Assembly: GCA_024278985.1 (NCBI GenBank)
Contig: JAJRSC010000011.1
Span: forward strand, 1-56,920
Direction: 5' to 3'
DNA: 56,920 bases
Source of the DNA: an archaeon
GTDB taxonomy: Archaea; AGJL01; Methanococci; Methanococcales; Methanocaldococcaceae
Part shown: piece after piece, positions 9,037 to 18,382 of the stretch
How the letters are laid out: the number at the start of each line of letters is the position of its first letter
Position numbering within the stretch: the stretch's first letter is position 1
Translations under genes and position numbers: made by a program
Notes under the pieces: model-generated
Told to the model about the DNA's origin: nothing
Database searches by the model: none
What the model saw: only the letters and a program-made list of their open reading frames with translations

Positions 9037-9872
9037 CATTTTTCTTTAATATAATTTAATAAATTTTTCCTCACATCTCCTATAGTATATCCCATTTCTA
9101 TTGGAATTTTATCTTTTTTATTTAATATTTCTACAAGATGGGCAACTCTTGGTAATCTTAAATTTGCTTTTCTTATTGTTTCTACATCACTAAAAACTTC
9201 TTTTGGAGACCCTTCTTTTAAAATTTTCCCGCCATACATTACATAAACATTATCAGCATATACAGGAACTAAATCAACATCATGGGTTGATATTATTATA
9301 GTTATTCCCTTTTTGTTTAAGTCATATAAAAGTTTCATAATCTTTGATGCTCCTATAGGGTCTAAACCAGCAGTTGGCTCATCTAAGACAATAACCTCTG
9401 GCTCCATTGCCAATATTCCAGCTATTGCTACTCTTTTTTTTTGACCTCCACTAAGATGATGAGGTGGCTTATTCTCAAAACCTTCTAAACCTACAGCCTT
9501 TAAAGCCTCTTTAACTCTCCTCTCAACTTCATCCTTAGGCAAACCTAAATTTAATGGCCCAAATGCAACATCTTCTGCAACAGTTGGAGCAAATATTTGG
9601 TCATCAGGATTTTGAAATACAATTCCAACAGTTTTTCTAACTTTTAATAAACCCTCTTTATTATATTTTATTGGCTCTCCCTTTACTAATACTTCTCCCT
9701 TAGTGGGCTTTAAAATACCATTAAAATGTAAAAATAGTGTAGTTTTTCCTACACCATTAGGCCCTAAAAGAGCAACCATATCCCCTTTTTTAACTTTAAG
9801 ATTTATACCTTTTAATACTTGAGTTCCATCAGGATAAGAAAAATATAAATCTCTTGTTTCAATCATATACAT
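9033..9872 (-). CDS. cbiO: Cobalt/nickel ECF transporter ATPase
   Basis: The energising ABC ATPase of the CbiMNQO metal importer, on the cytoplasmic face. In its 279 residues are Walker A LGPNGVGKTT (residues 36-45), Q-loop (FQNPDDQIF), signature LSGGQKKR (about 143-150), Walker B VIVLDEPTAG and the switch His in STHDVDLVP. The GGTGTTC site six bases upstream supports the first ATG at 9872. The gene follows cbiQ without a gap and is last in the operon cbiM-N-Q-O. Confidence 0.93.
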   Translation of the reverse strand: MYMIETRDLYFSYPDGTQVLKGINLKVKKGDMVALLGPNGVGKTTLFLHFNGILKPTKGEVLVKGEPIKYNKEGLLKVRKTVGIVFQNPDDQIFAPTVAEDVAFGPLNLGLPKDEVERRVKEALKAVGLEGFENKPPHHLSGGQKKRVAIAGILAMEPEVIVLDEPTAGLDPIGASKIMKLLYDLNKKGITIIISTHDVDLVPVYADNVYVMYGGKILKEGSPKEVFSDVETIRKANLRLPRVAHLVEILNKKDKIPIEMGYTIGDVRKNLLNYIKEKC

Positions 9873-10652
9873 TTAGAACACCTTAATATTTGATGTTAAG
9901 ATACTAATTATTAATATAAATATTTCAAAAATTATAATTCCTATAACATATATCAATTTTGGATTTTCAATTTCTTTTAAAACCTTAATCTCTCCATCAT
10001 ATCCTCTTGAGCTCATAGTAATAAATAACTTTTCACCTTTTTCCCAAGTTCTTATAAAAAGATTGGCCATTAATAATCCTAATGATTTATAACTTGTTTT
10101 AATATCTTTATGTCCTAACCTTGTCTCTTGGGCATTTTTCATTGTAATAAATTCATCCAACAATACAAATATATATCTATACATCATCATAGCAATATCT
10201 ACAAATTCCTTGGGTAATTTTAACCATCTCAACACATAAAAAAGTTGTGTCATTGGAGTGGTTAATGCTAAAAATAACATTGTTGAAACTCCTCCTAACA
10301 TTCTTGAAAATACTAATATACCCTGATTAAGTCCTTCCTTAGTAAAACCTATTTCAATAAATCCTAAGTTGATACTAAATATTTTTTCACTACCATACCA
10401 AAATCCCATAAAAACAACAGTAAATAACCCAAAACCAATAGCTGGGAGTAAAAGATAAAAATAAACCTTGGCAGGAACTTTTGCTTTAAAAATAATTAAA
10501 TAGGAAGATATTAAAAACACTAATAAAGGAGCAATAAATGACTTTGAAAAAACAATAACTAAAAGTGTTAATAAAGAAAATAAAACTTTTAACTTTGGAT
10601 TAACATCTTTTAAATTGTTTGTAAAAGCTATTGAATCAATAGAATATTTCAT
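9873..10652 (-). CDS. cbiQ: Cobalt/nickel ECF transporter transmembrane subunit
   Basis: CbiQ is the T-component that couples CbiO to the metal-binding subunit. It has five to six hydrophobic helices and the conserved cytoplasmic coupling region AQETRLGHKDI (about residues 178-188), with the second coupling motif SSRGYDGEIK near residue 220. I prefer the ATG at 10652: the upstream GTG at 10661 lies inside the AAGGTGA ribosome-binding site. Together with cbiM and cbiN it builds a high-affinity importer for Co2+ or Ni2+. Confidence 0.9.
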   Translation of the reverse strand: MKYSIDSIAFTNNLKDVNPKLKVLFSLLTLLVIVFSKSFIAPLLVFLISSYLIIFKAKVPAKVYFYLLLPAIGFGLFTVVFMGFWYGSEKIFSINLGFIEIGFTKEGLNQGILVFSRMLGGVSTMLFLALTTPMTQLFYVLRWLKLPKEFVDIAMMMYRYIFVLLDEFITMKNAQETRLGHKDIKTSYKSLGLLMANLFIRTWEKGEKLFITMSSRGYDGEIKVLKEIENPKLIYVIGIIIFEIFILIISILTSNIKVF

Positions 10653-10688
10653 ATTTTTCACCTTAAAAAATAATAAAAAAGAAAAATT

Positions 10689-10958
10689 TTATTGTGAAGC
10701 TTTTGCTCTAAAATAACCTATATAATATCCTATTATTATAGCTCCGATTGCTGCCTGTAAGGCAAATAATAAACTTTCAATTTCTCCACTTGGAGGTTCC
10801 CAGATTGGATGGAACCATGGATGATATTGTGGGTCTATTTCTTTAATAACTTCCTCTGCTTGGTCATCTGCTCCTCCATATTCCCCTTTAACAAAAAGCA
10901 AAGGAAAAACCATTAATGCAGCTACTATAAGAAGAATAACAATATGTTTTGTATTCAT
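10689..10958 (-). CDS. cbiN: Cobalt transport accessory protein CbiN
   Basis: An 89-residue protein with an N-terminal membrane helix (about residues 6-24), an acidic extracytoplasmic loop (GADDQAEEVIKEIDPQYHPW) and a second helix (about 64-81). This is the size and topology of CbiN, the small subunit that helps CbiM load metal. The loop motif FHPIWEPPSGEIESLLFALQ is characteristic. Its presence, rather than an NikL-type protein, slightly favours cobalt over nickel as substrate. It abuts cbiM. Confidence 0.9.
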   Translation of the reverse strand: MNTKHIVILLIVAALMVFPLLFVKGEYGGADDQAEEVIKEIDPQYHPWFHPIWEPPSGEIESLLFALQAAIGAIIIGYYIGYFRAKASQ

Positions 10959-11654
10959 TTATTCACCTCCTTCAGTTACAACAGATACGTTAGGAACTTC
11001 ACTTTCATCAATAACTCCAAGTTTTAATAATAAATCTGGTCTTAATTCTTTTAATTTGTCCCAGATGACCATAGTTAATAAACCTTCTGCTATTGCTAAT
11101 GGAACTTGAGTAACTGCGAATACTGTTGCAAATGCTAAAAATGTATGTAATGGATTATCTCCTGGGAATGCTAAAGTTAATTGTATTGATGTTGTTACAT
11201 AAGTCATCCAATCTGATATAACTGCTGCTAAACCTACTGCATAAGTTGAGTTTATTTTTCCTTTTAATGCTTTATAAGTTAAGTATCCAAAGAATGGTCC
11301 AACTACCCCCATAGAGAAAGTATTTGCTCCAAGAGTAGTTATTCCTCCATGAGCTAATAACAATGCTTGAAAGAGAAGAACAATAGAAGCTAAAACTGCA
11401 GTAACAGCAGGACCAAATAATACAGCACCTAAACCATTACCACATGGGTGAGAACAACTTCCAGTAACAGATGGCATTTTTAAAGAACTTAATATAAACA
11501 TATATGCCCCAGAAATTGCTAACAATGGTTTAACTTCTGGTTTTTCAGAAAGTATTTTCTTTAACTGTATAATCGCATAAACCCAAACTATCCCTGAAAG
11601 AACATACCAAAAAATACACCATTGTATTGGAAGATATCCTTCCATTATGTGCAT
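10959..11654 (-). CDS. cbiM: Cobalt/nickel ECF transporter substrate-binding subunit
   Basis: CbiM is the metal-binding S-component. The N terminus MHIMEGYLP is critical because Met1 and His2 help coordinate the metal in this family, which fixes the first ATG at 11654; GAGGTGA lies five bases upstream. About six to seven membrane helices are visible in 231 residues, with further metal ligands in [12 protein letters not shown] (about residues 66-77). It heads the cbiMNQO operon. The metal would feed F430 and hydrogenases (Ni) or the corrinoid of MtrA (Co). Confidence 0.92.
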   Translation of the reverse strand: MHIMEGYLPIQWCIFWYVLSGIVWVYAIIQLKKILSEKPEVKPLLAISGAYMFILSSLKMPSVTGSCSHPCGNGLGAVLFGPAVTAVLASIVLLFQALLLAHGGITTLGANTFSMGVVGPFFGYLTYKALKGKINSTYAVGLAAVISDWMTYVTTSIQLTLAFPGDNPLHTFLAFATVFAVTQVPLAIAEGLLTMVIWDKLKELRPDLLLKLGVIDESEVPNVSVVTEGGE

Positions 11655-11665
11655 GGTTTCACCTC

Positions 11666-11722
11666 ACAATATTAATTAAAAATAAATTAACAATATTAAA
11701 GTATCATTTAATAATATATAAA
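11666..11722 (-). promoter_or_regulatory. cbiM promoter with repeated ACAATATTAA elements
   Basis: A minus-strand TATA-like TTTATATATT lies at about 11713-11722. Roughly 25 bases further on is the expected start of transcription, which falls within one of two copies of ACAATATTAA (plus-strand positions 11690-11699 and 11666-11675). The two copies also form an imperfect inverted arrangement with the AATT stretches between them. A metal-responsive repressor site is plausible for an importer operon, but the regulator is not known. Confidence 0.35.
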
Positions 11723-11774
11723 CTTTATTTTTTTATAGATTTGATTATATATTTATTTTTATGGGGTGATATAA

Positions 11775-12602
11775 ATGTTATATATAACTCCTGAGATAGC
11801 AAAAAAAATATTAAATGCAGATAGTAAGAAAATTTACTTAAATTTATATTTAAATAAGATAGACAAAAAAGAAAAAATCATTATTGAAAATGATAAGGCA
11901 ATATTTCCAGAGGGAGAGATTGATTTTAAAACTTTAAAAAAGATATCTAAAGATAACACACTTTATTTTTTAAAGGAAAATAAATTATATAAAGCAGCTA
12001 TCTCAACACCAGAAGGTTATTTTAAGTTAGTACCAACAATTCCTCCAACTATTGAGATTAATGGAATAAGGATGCATAGAACTAAAGAAGTTAATCCTTA
12101 TGAAGATACTCTAAATAAAATAAATTCCATCAATGTTAAAAATGGGGATTTTGTTCTTGATACTTGTATGGGATTAGGATATACTGCTATAGAGTCATAC
12201 AAAAGAGGAGCCAAAGTTATAACTATTGAAAAAAATCCATATGTTTTGGAGCTTGCTAAAATAAATCCTTATAGTGAAGAATTATTTATTGGAGATATAG
12301 AGATTTTATTGGGAGATGCTTTTGAAAAAGTTAAAGAGTTTGACAATGAAAAATTTGATAAAATAATCCATGACCCACCAAGATTTAGCTTAGCAGGACA
12401 TTTATATAGTGAAGAATTTTATAAAGAACTATATAGAATCCTTAAACCAGGAGGAAAACTATTTCATTATGTTGGAAATCCTGGAAAAAAGTATAGAGGT
12501 AAAGATTTACAAAAGGGTGTAATGGAAAGATTGAGAAGGGTTGGATTTAAAAATGTAAAAAGAGTAGAAAAAGCTTTAGGAGATATTGCTGAAAAAATTT
12601 AG
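11775..12602 (+). CDS. Predicted archaeal SAM-dependent methyltransferase (COG2521 type)
   Basis: A 275-residue protein with an N-terminal domain of about 110 residues and a Rossmann methyltransferase domain. SAM-binding motif I is DTCMGLGYTA (about residues 128-137), the acidic second strand is VITIEKNPYV, and a catalytic-type HDPPRFS is near residue 202. An xDPPR motif is reminiscent of nucleic-acid methyltransferases, but the substrate is unknown. GGGGTGAT precedes the ATG. The gene is divergent from cbiM and stands alone. Confidence 0.72.
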   Translation: MLYITPEIAKKILNADSKKIYLNLYLNKIDKKEKIIIENDKAIFPEGEIDFKTLKKISKDNTLYFLKENKLYKAAISTPEGYFKLVPTIPPTIEINGIRMHRTKEVNPYEDTLNKINSINVKNGDFVLDTCMGLGYTAIESYKRGAKVITIEKNPYVLELAKINPYSEELFIGDIEILLGDAFEKVKEFDNEKFDKIIHDPPRFSLAGHLYSEEFYKELYRILKPGGKLFHYVGNPGKKYRGKDLQKGVMERLRRVGFKNVKRVEKALGDIAEKI

Positions 12603-12773
12603 TTTTATTTTTTACTGTATGAACTAATTAATTATAATATTATTAACATTCTTGATTAATTTTTCTTGCTTTTATTATGAAACTTAAAACAAAGTTGGAA
12701 AAATAGAAAATATTTAAATAAACCTAAAAATAACAAGTAAAATAAAAATAATTAAAAAAACTTTTAAAACTAC

Positions 12774-13769
12774 TTAATCACCTCTATATTGTAATTTTTC
12801 ATCTTCATTTAACATATTAATATCAATTCCTGGCATAGCCTCTCCTAAGTTTTTACTAACTTCTGCTACAATATCCGGTTTATCATAATTGTATGTTGCT
12901 TCAACTATTGCCTTAGCTCTTTCCAATGGATTTTCAGATTTAAATATTCCTGAACCTACAAATATTCCATCACAGCCCAACTGCATCATTAATGCAGCAT
13001 CTGCAGGAGTTGCAATACCTCCAGCAGCAAAATTAACAACTGGTAATCTACCAATTTTTTTAATTTCTAATAGAAGATTATAAATTCCTTCAATTATATC
13101 ATTTAATGTAAAATTGTAGTATATTGGCTCACAATCTAATATTTCTCCCTCAAAACCAAAACTTTCTCTTACCTCTTTAGCAAGTTGGGCATATCTATAT
13201 GCAAAGTTTTTAGCAACTTCATGAATCATCTCATCATCGTCCATTCTTTGAAGTTGAGATATTGCTTCATTCATTAATCTCATATGTCTAACAGCTTCAA
13301 CAACATTTCCAGTTCCTGCCTCTCCTTTAGTTCTTATCATTGCTGCTCCTTCCCAGATTCTTCTAACAGCTTCTCCTAAATTTCTTGCACCACATACAAA
13401 AGGAACAGTAAAATCTTTTTTGTATATATGGAAATATGGGTCTGCTTGAGTTAGGACTTCACTTTCATCTATCATATCCACTCCTATAGCCTCTAAAACT
13501 CTTGCCTCAGATATATGTCCAATTCTACATTTAGCCATAACAGGAATTGATACAGCATCCATTATTTCCTCAATTAAAGCAGGGTCGGACATTCTTGCAA
13601 CTCCACCTTTAGCCCTAATATCTGCTGGGACTCTTTCTAAAGCCATAACTGCAACTGCTCCAGCTTCTTCAGCAATTTGTGCCTGCTCTACATTAGTAAC
13701 ATCCATTACTACTCCATGCTTAACCATTTTAGCAAATCCTTTTTTTAATAAATCTGTTCCCTTTTTCAT
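12774..13769 (-). CDS. pdxS: Pyridoxal 5'-phosphate synthase subunit PdxS
   Basis: PdxS builds vitamin B6 (PLP) from ribose 5-phosphate, glyceraldehyde 3-phosphate and ammonia. From the ATG at 13769 it has 331 residues, the usual archaeal length; an upstream in-frame ATG at 13820 would add a non-conserved tail and is rejected because GGTGATAAA lies directly before 13769. Conserved stretches include [32 protein letters not shown] and the phosphate site [18 protein letters not shown]. The glutaminase PdxT is not adjacent. The start overlaps the stop of a small membrane-protein gene (ATGA). Confidence 0.95.
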   Translation of the reverse strand: MKKGTDLLKKGFAKMVKHGVVMDVTNVEQAQIAEEAGAVAVMALERVPADIRAKGGVARMSDPALIEEIMDAVSIPVMAKCRIGHISEARVLEAIGVDMIDESEVLTQADPYFHIYKKDFTVPFVCGARNLGEAVRRIWEGAAMIRTKGEAGTGNVVEAVRHMRLMNEAISQLQRMDDDEMIHEVAKNFAYRYAQLAKEVRESFGFEGEILDCEPIYYNFTLNDIIEGIYNLLLEIKKIGRLPVVNFAAGGIATPADAALMMQLGCDGIFVGSGIFKSENPLERAKAIVEATYNYDKPDIVAEVSKNLGEAMPGIDINMLNEDEKLQYRGD

Positions 13770-13918
13770 TTTATCACCAAGATTATAAAGATTATAGCAC
13801 CTATAAAAATAGCTAACCATACCCAGATATTAATTATAAATAAAATTTTAAATAATTTTTCTCTTTTCTCTTTATTTTTTAATATTTTTTTTATTGGGTC
13901 CCTACCATAATATTTCAT
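13766..13918 (-). CDS. 50-residue membrane protein translationally coupled to pdxS
   Basis: A short frame, ATG at 13918 and TGA at 13766-13768, encodes [13 protein letters not shown] followed by a charged helix ([11 protein letters not shown]) and one or two hydrophobic segments (about residues 23-48, rich in Ile and Trp). Its stop overlaps the pdxS start as ATGA, the same coupling used by undoubted genes nearby, and this supports real translation. A single membrane helix with a basic cytoplasmic N terminus is the likely topology. I recognise no family. The ribosome-binding site is weak. Confidence 0.5.
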   Translation of the reverse strand: MKYYGRDPIKKILKNKEKREKLFKILFIINIWVWLAIFIGAIIFIILVIK

Positions 13919-13923
13919 AAAAA

Positions 13924-14304
13924 TTACCATTTAAAAATTAATTGAGTTGCTGTTGGAAGTTCTCTTCTAATTATCTTTAGTTCTGGCTTATAGATATAGA
14001 GCTTATCATCATCATTAAAAATATCTATCTCCTTATCTAAAATTTTAGAGATTATTTTTACTTCCTCTTTTCCTTTAACTAATATAAAATCTTCATAAAC
14101 CTCTAAAATAATTGGAAGTTTTATATTTTTATTTGATGTTAAAGAATCTATAAGTTCCAACTCTCTCCTTTTTATTCTATGTCTCTTACCATTTATAATA
14201 ACATGAGGTTTTTCTTCATTTAAAAGTTCTTTTAATGTCTTTCTTTTAACATTAACATTAAATTCTTTCATTATTCCTTTAATTATTTTCTCCAACATAG
14301 TCAT
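13924..14304 (-). CDS. Conserved archaeal protein, DUF61/UPF0216 type
   Basis: A 126-residue soluble protein matching the DUF61 (UPF0216) pattern: MLEKIIKGIMKEFNVN, the HVIINGKRHRIKRRELELI segment near residues 34-52, and a late RRELPTATQLIFKW. Function is unknown. Translation may begin at 14304 or 14298; no strong ribosome-binding site separates them. It lies between tpiA and the pdxS pair on the same strand with gaps of 5-12 bases, so it is probably in the same transcript. Confidence 0.72.
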   Translation of the reverse strand: MTMLEKIIKGIMKEFNVNVKRKTLKELLNEEKPHVIINGKRHRIKRRELELIDSLTSNKNIKLPIILEVYEDFILVKGKEEVKIISKILDKEIDIFNDDDKLYIYKPELKIIRRELPTATQLIFKW

Positions 14305-14315
14305 CAGAAAATATT

Positions 14316-14984
<669 letters not shown>

Positions 14985-15060
14985 TTAGAATAATATTTTT
15001 ATATATTCTTCTAAGTAATATCCAATTTAATTTTATTATATATAAGTATGGTGTTTAAAT

Positions 15061-16191
15061 ATGGCTTATACTTATCCATTGGCAAAAATAGGAATTATTG
15101 GAGGAGGACAATTAGCCAGAATGATGACCTTTGAAGCTAAGAGAATGGGGTTCTATGTTACTGTGTTAGACCCTACTCCAAACTCTCCTGCTGCACAAGT
15201 AGCAGATAAACAAATTATTGGAGACTTTTATGATGAATCTAAACTTAGAGAACTTGTAGAAAGTAGTGACATTACAACCTATGATATAGAGCATATAAAT
15301 ACTAAAGTTTTAAAAGAATTGGAAAAAGAAGGTTATAAGATATATCCCTCCCCTCATATATTGGAAATTATTCAGGACAAATTAAAACAGAAAGAAGTAT
15401 TATATAAAAATGGAATTCCAGTTCCAAAATTCCACAAAGTAGAAACTCCTGAATGTCTTGAAAAATTTGGGTTTCCAGTAGTTCAAAAGGCAAGAAAGGG
15501 AGGATATGATGGAAGAGGAGTTGTTATACTTAAAGATAAGAAAGATTTAGATAGGGCTATTAAATCTGAGTCATATATTGAGGAGTTTGTAGATATTGAA
15601 AAAGAGTTAGCTGTTATGGTAGCCAGAAATGTTAATGGGGAAATTAAGTGTTATCCAGTTGTTGAGATGATATTTAATGAAGAGGCAAATATTTGTGATA
15701 TGGTTATTGCTCCTGCAAGAATTGAGGAAGAAATAGAGAAAAAAGCAAAAGAGATTGCAATAAAATGTGTTAAAGTTTTAGATGGTGTTGGTATTTTTGG
15801 AATAGAAATGTTTTTAACTAATGATGAAAAAATTTTAGTTAATGAAATTGCTCCAAGACCTCACAATTCAGGACATTATACTATAGAAGCATGTGAGACA
15901 AGTCAATTTGAGCAACATATTAGAGCAATAAATAACCTACCATTAGGTTCAACAAGATTATTATCTCCAGCAGTAATGGTAAATCTTTTAGGACAGGGAA
16001 GAGGAAAGCCAATAATTGAAGGGTTAAAGGAAGCTTTATCAATTCCTGGCTTATCATTTCATTTTTATGGTAAAAAAGAGACAAGACCTTACAGAAAAAT
16101 GGGACATGTTACTATCTTAGATGAAAATATTAATAATGCTATTGAAAAAGCAAAGAAAGTTAAAGGAATTTTAAATATAGGGGGTGAGTAA
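15061..16191 (+). CDS. purK: N5-carboxyaminoimidazole ribonucleotide synthase
   Basis: PurK uses ATP and bicarbonate to carboxylate AIR in purine synthesis. At 376 residues it has the three-part ATP-grasp fold: nucleotide-like start [13 protein letters not shown] (residues 9-21), lid region [11 protein letters not shown], metal ligands in GIEMFL and [14 protein letters not shown] (about residues 262-275). The purE gene follows after five bases, so substrate channelling partners are co-expressed. GGTG sits nine bases before the ATG. Confidence 0.95.
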   Translation: MAYTYPLAKIGIIGGGQLARMMTFEAKRMGFYVTVLDPTPNSPAAQVADKQIIGDFYDESKLRELVESSDITTYDIEHINTKVLKELEKEGYKIYPSPHILEIIQDKLKQKEVLYKNGIPVPKFHKVETPECLEKFGFPVVQKARKGGYDGRGVVILKDKKDLDRAIKSESYIEEFVDIEKELAVMVARNVNGEIKCYPVVEMIFNEEANICDMVIAPARIEEEIEKKAKEIAIKCVKVLDGVGIFGIEMFLTNDEKILVNEIAPRPHNSGHYTIEACETSQFEQHIRAINNLPLGSTRLLSPAVMVNLLGQGRGKPIIEGLKEALSIPGLSFHFYGKKETRPYRKMGHVTILDENINNAIEKAKKVKGILNIGGE

Positions 16192-16196
16192 GTTCT

Positions 16197-16724
16197 ATGA
16201 AAAAACCATTAGTTGGCATTATTATGGGTAGTGATTCAGATTTACCTATAATGAAAGAAGCGGCTAAAGTCCTTGAAGATTTTAATATAGAGTATGAAAT
16301 AACTATTGTCTCAGCCCATAGAACACCTGAAAGAATGTTTAAATATGCAAAAGAATGTGAAGAGAGAGGAATAGAGGTTATAATTGCTGGGGCAGGAGGG
16401 GCTGCTCATCTACCAGGAATGGTAGCATCAATAACACCTCTACCAGTAATAGGCGTTCCAATAAAAACATCTGCTTTAAATGGTTTAGATTCTTTATTAT
16501 CAATAGTCCAAATGCCTGCAGGAGTTCCAGTTGCTACAGTAGCTATAAACAATGCTAAAAATGCAGGAATATTGGCAGCTGAAATATTGGGAATAAAGTA
16601 TCCAGAAATTAGAGAAAAAGTTAAAGCATATAAAGAAGAACTTAAAAATATGGTTGAAGAAAAAGCTAAGAAATTGGAAGAGTTAGGATATAAAGAATAT
16701 TTAAACAACTATCTAAACAAATAA
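16197..16724 (+). CDS. purE: N5-CAIR mutase (PurE class I)
   Basis: PurE moves the carboxyl group of N5-CAIR from N5 to C4, the step after PurK. Class I features are visible: GSDSDLPIM (residues 11-19), SAHRTPERM (about 41-49, catalytic His) and [13 protein letters not shown]. Adjacency to purK confirms the two-enzyme route rather than direct AIR carboxylation. The GGGTGAG ribosome-binding site lies inside the end of purK. Confidence 0.95.
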   Translation: MKKPLVGIIMGSDSDLPIMKEAAKVLEDFNIEYEITIVSAHRTPERMFKYAKECEERGIEVIIAGAGGAAHLPGMVASITPLPVIGVPIKTSALNGLDSLLSIVQMPAGVPVATVAINNAKNAGILAAEILGIKYPEIREKVKAYKEELKNMVEEKAKKLEELGYKEYLNNYLNK

Positions 16725-16745
16725 CTTTATTTATTATGTGAAAAT

Positions 16746-17156
16746 ATGTTTAAGTATTTTGAAACTACTGCAGATATGGGTGTTATAGCCAAGGGGAAAA
16801 CATTAGAAGAGGCATTTAAAGAGGCTGCTAAGGGTTTGTATAATATTATGGTAGATATTGATAAAATTGATAAAAAGGAAGTTGTTGAAATAGAGGTTGA
16901 AGGAGAAGATTTAGAGGAGTTATTGTATAATTTTTTAAATGAACTACTCTTTTATACAGATGTATATAATTTAGTTTTTAGTGATTTTGATATTACTATA
17001 GAGGATAAATATAAATTAAAATGTAAAGCATATGGAGAAAAAATAAATAAAGAGAAACATGAGATAAAGGAAGAAGTTAAAGCAGTTACTTATCATATGA
17101 TGGAAATTAAAAAAGATAATGATGAATATATTATAAAATATGTAGTTGACCTCTAA
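16746..17156 (+). CDS. Archease
   Basis: A 136-residue archease, the small acidic activator that helps the RtcB RNA ligase load guanylate and turn over in tRNA splicing. Diagnostic pieces are [17 protein letters not shown] near residue 8 (metal-binding Asp), [19 protein letters not shown] and the late [11 protein letters not shown]. RtcB is not in the window. The last four bases overlap the stop of the convergent S27e gene (17153-17156), so both 3' ends share sequence. Confidence 0.93.
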   Translation: MFKYFETTADMGVIAKGKTLEEAFKEAAKGLYNIMVDIDKIDKKEVVEIEVEGEDLEELLYNFLNELLFYTDVYNLVFSDFDITIEDKYKLKCKAYGEKINKEKHEIKEEVKAVTYHMMEIKKDNDEYIIKYVVDL

Positions 17157-17347
17157 CCTAATATTTCAAGAATTTTAGCAGTTATTTTTCCCTTTCCTCC
17201 TCTTGGTTCAGCTAAAACTTTACCACAGACTATACATTTAACTACTGTTACTGGGTTACTAAATATTATTTGTTAATTTCCACACTCAGGACATTCAACT
17301 TTTAAAAATTTTGTTCTTGGTTGAGGTATTATTTTAGTTATGTCCAT
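17153..17347 (-). pseudogene. Ribosomal protein S27e with in-frame TAA
   Basis: Read from the ATG at 17347 the frame gives MDITKIIPQPRTKFLKVECP, then ECGN, a TAA at codon 25 (17273-17275), and continues in frame with [23 protein letters not shown] and [16 protein letters not shown]. Both halves together are a full 64-residue S27e with its four-cysteine zinc ribbon (CPEC...CIVC). The stop splits the zinc ribbon, so the truncated peptide could not fold. One G-to-T change (GAA to TAA) explains it. S27e is a small-subunit protein expected to be essential and single-copy, so a sequence error is likely. GGAGGGAGAAAC precedes the ATG; L44e is immediately upstream. Confidence 0.92.
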
Positions 17348-17366
17348 GTTTCTCCCTCCAAAAAAG

Positions 17367-17651
17367 TTATTTGTCTATAATTTCAAATCTTGCAGATCTA
17401 AAACATCCATTTGCCTTAGTGTGCATTTTTCCACACACAGTACATTTAAATCTTAAATCTATCTTCTTAACAGGTTTTGACCTATCTGGTTTAGGTCTTG
17501 GGAACCCTCCATATCCTGCTGTAACTCTTCTGAATTGTCTTTGACCCCAAGTTAATTCACTTGGCTTTCCTTTTTTTGCTTTTTCTACTATATGAATTGT
17601 GTGCTTCTTACAATAAGGACAGTATCTTTTAATTTTTTTAGGCATCTTCAT
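17367..17651 (-). CDS. Ribosomal protein L44e
   Basis: A 94-residue large-subunit protein near the E site. The N-terminal [19 protein letters not shown] and C-terminal [20 protein letters not shown] carry the zinc ligands (Cys12/15, Cys74/77 by count), and the middle GGFPRPKP is conserved. GGAGGGAAATTT precedes the first ATG. The pairing L44e-S27e and the upstream GINS gene is a common euryarchaeal order linking translation and replication genes. Confidence 0.95.
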   Translation of the reverse strand: MKMPKKIKRYCPYCKKHTIHIVEKAKKGKPSELTWGQRQFRRVTAGYGGFPRPKPDRSKPVKKIDLRFKCTVCGKMHTKANGCFRSARFEIIDK

Positions 17652-18151
17652 AAATTTCCCTCCTTTTTTATATTAAATCTCTTGACAATATTGTGTTTTT
17701 CTAAGATTTTTATAATCTTCTCATCCATTGAAAGGACATCCTCTTTTTTTAAGGAAATTATATTCTCCCCATCAATAGTAAAAGAAGGAAAGTTCTTTTC
17801 AACTTTTACAATTTCAATATTATTAATTGTATATATAGGTTTTGGTAGTTCAATTATCTCCTTATTCTGACTTATTTCATCCTCTATATTAATATCTTCC
17901 TTTATATTAGTAATTTTATCTACTAATTCCTTTTCTTCATCAGTTAATTTATCTATGTTATTATCAAATAAGAAGAATTTATATAGTCTTAATTTTCTTA
18001 ATTCTCCATAGAAATATAAAATTCTCTCTTTTTCTATACCCTCAGTATTTTTAAAATATTCTCTTACTTTACAATAAAAATCATTCTCTAACTTTGTTAA
18101 TGTGTCAGTTTTAAGTTCATTATAAAAAATATTTTTTAACTTATCAAGCAT
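17648..18151 (-). CDS. DNA replication factor GINS (Gins51-type)
   Basis: A 167-residue protein matching the archaeal GINS subunit of the Gins51 kind, part of the CMG-like replicative helicase with MCM and GAN/Cdc45. It has an N-terminal helical domain (residues 1-95, with the [19 protein letters not shown] helix) and a small C-terminal beta domain (residues 105-160). The A-then-B domain order is that of Gins51. Its 3' end overlaps the L44e start by four bases. Similarity between GINS proteins is low, so the call relies on order of domains and neighbours. Confidence 0.78.
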   Translation of the reverse strand: MLDKLKNIFYNELKTDTLTKLENDFYCKVREYFKNTEGIEKERILYFYGELRKLRLYKFFLFDNNIDKLTDEEKELVDKITNIKEDINIEDEISQNKEIIELPKPIYTINNIEIVKVEKNFPSFTIDGENIISLKKEDVLSMDEKIIKILEKHNIVKRFNIKKEGNL

Positions 18152-18175
18152 AATATACCCTAAATATTCCTAAAT

Positions 18176-18382
18176 TTAAATCTTCTTTTCTAAAACTAAC
18201 TTAGCAAAAGTTTCAAAACTTCTATCATATGTTTTTTCTACATCCTTAGGAAAGAAACATGCAGGGAGTTGTCTTAATTTAAGATGATAATGTAGGCATT
18301 CGCAGCATAAACCTTTTTTATCACATCCTGGATAAGAACAGTTACATCTTTCTAAGTTTTTCTCTTTATTTGGGCAGTTCAT
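18176..18382 (-). CDS. Small cysteine-rich protein, DUF6485 type
   Basis: A 68-residue protein with eight cysteines arranged as CPNKEKNLERCNCSYPGC near the start, then CCEC and a single Cys in LPACFFP. This resembles the DUF6485 family, probably a zinc-binding fold; no function is established. Its ATG overlaps the helicase stop by one base (TAATG) and GGGGAGAT precedes it, so it is made with the helicase. Confidence 0.65.
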   Translation of the reverse strand: MNCPNKEKNLERCNCSYPGCDKKGLCCECLHYHLKLRQLPACFFPKDVEKTYDRSFETFAKLVLEKKI

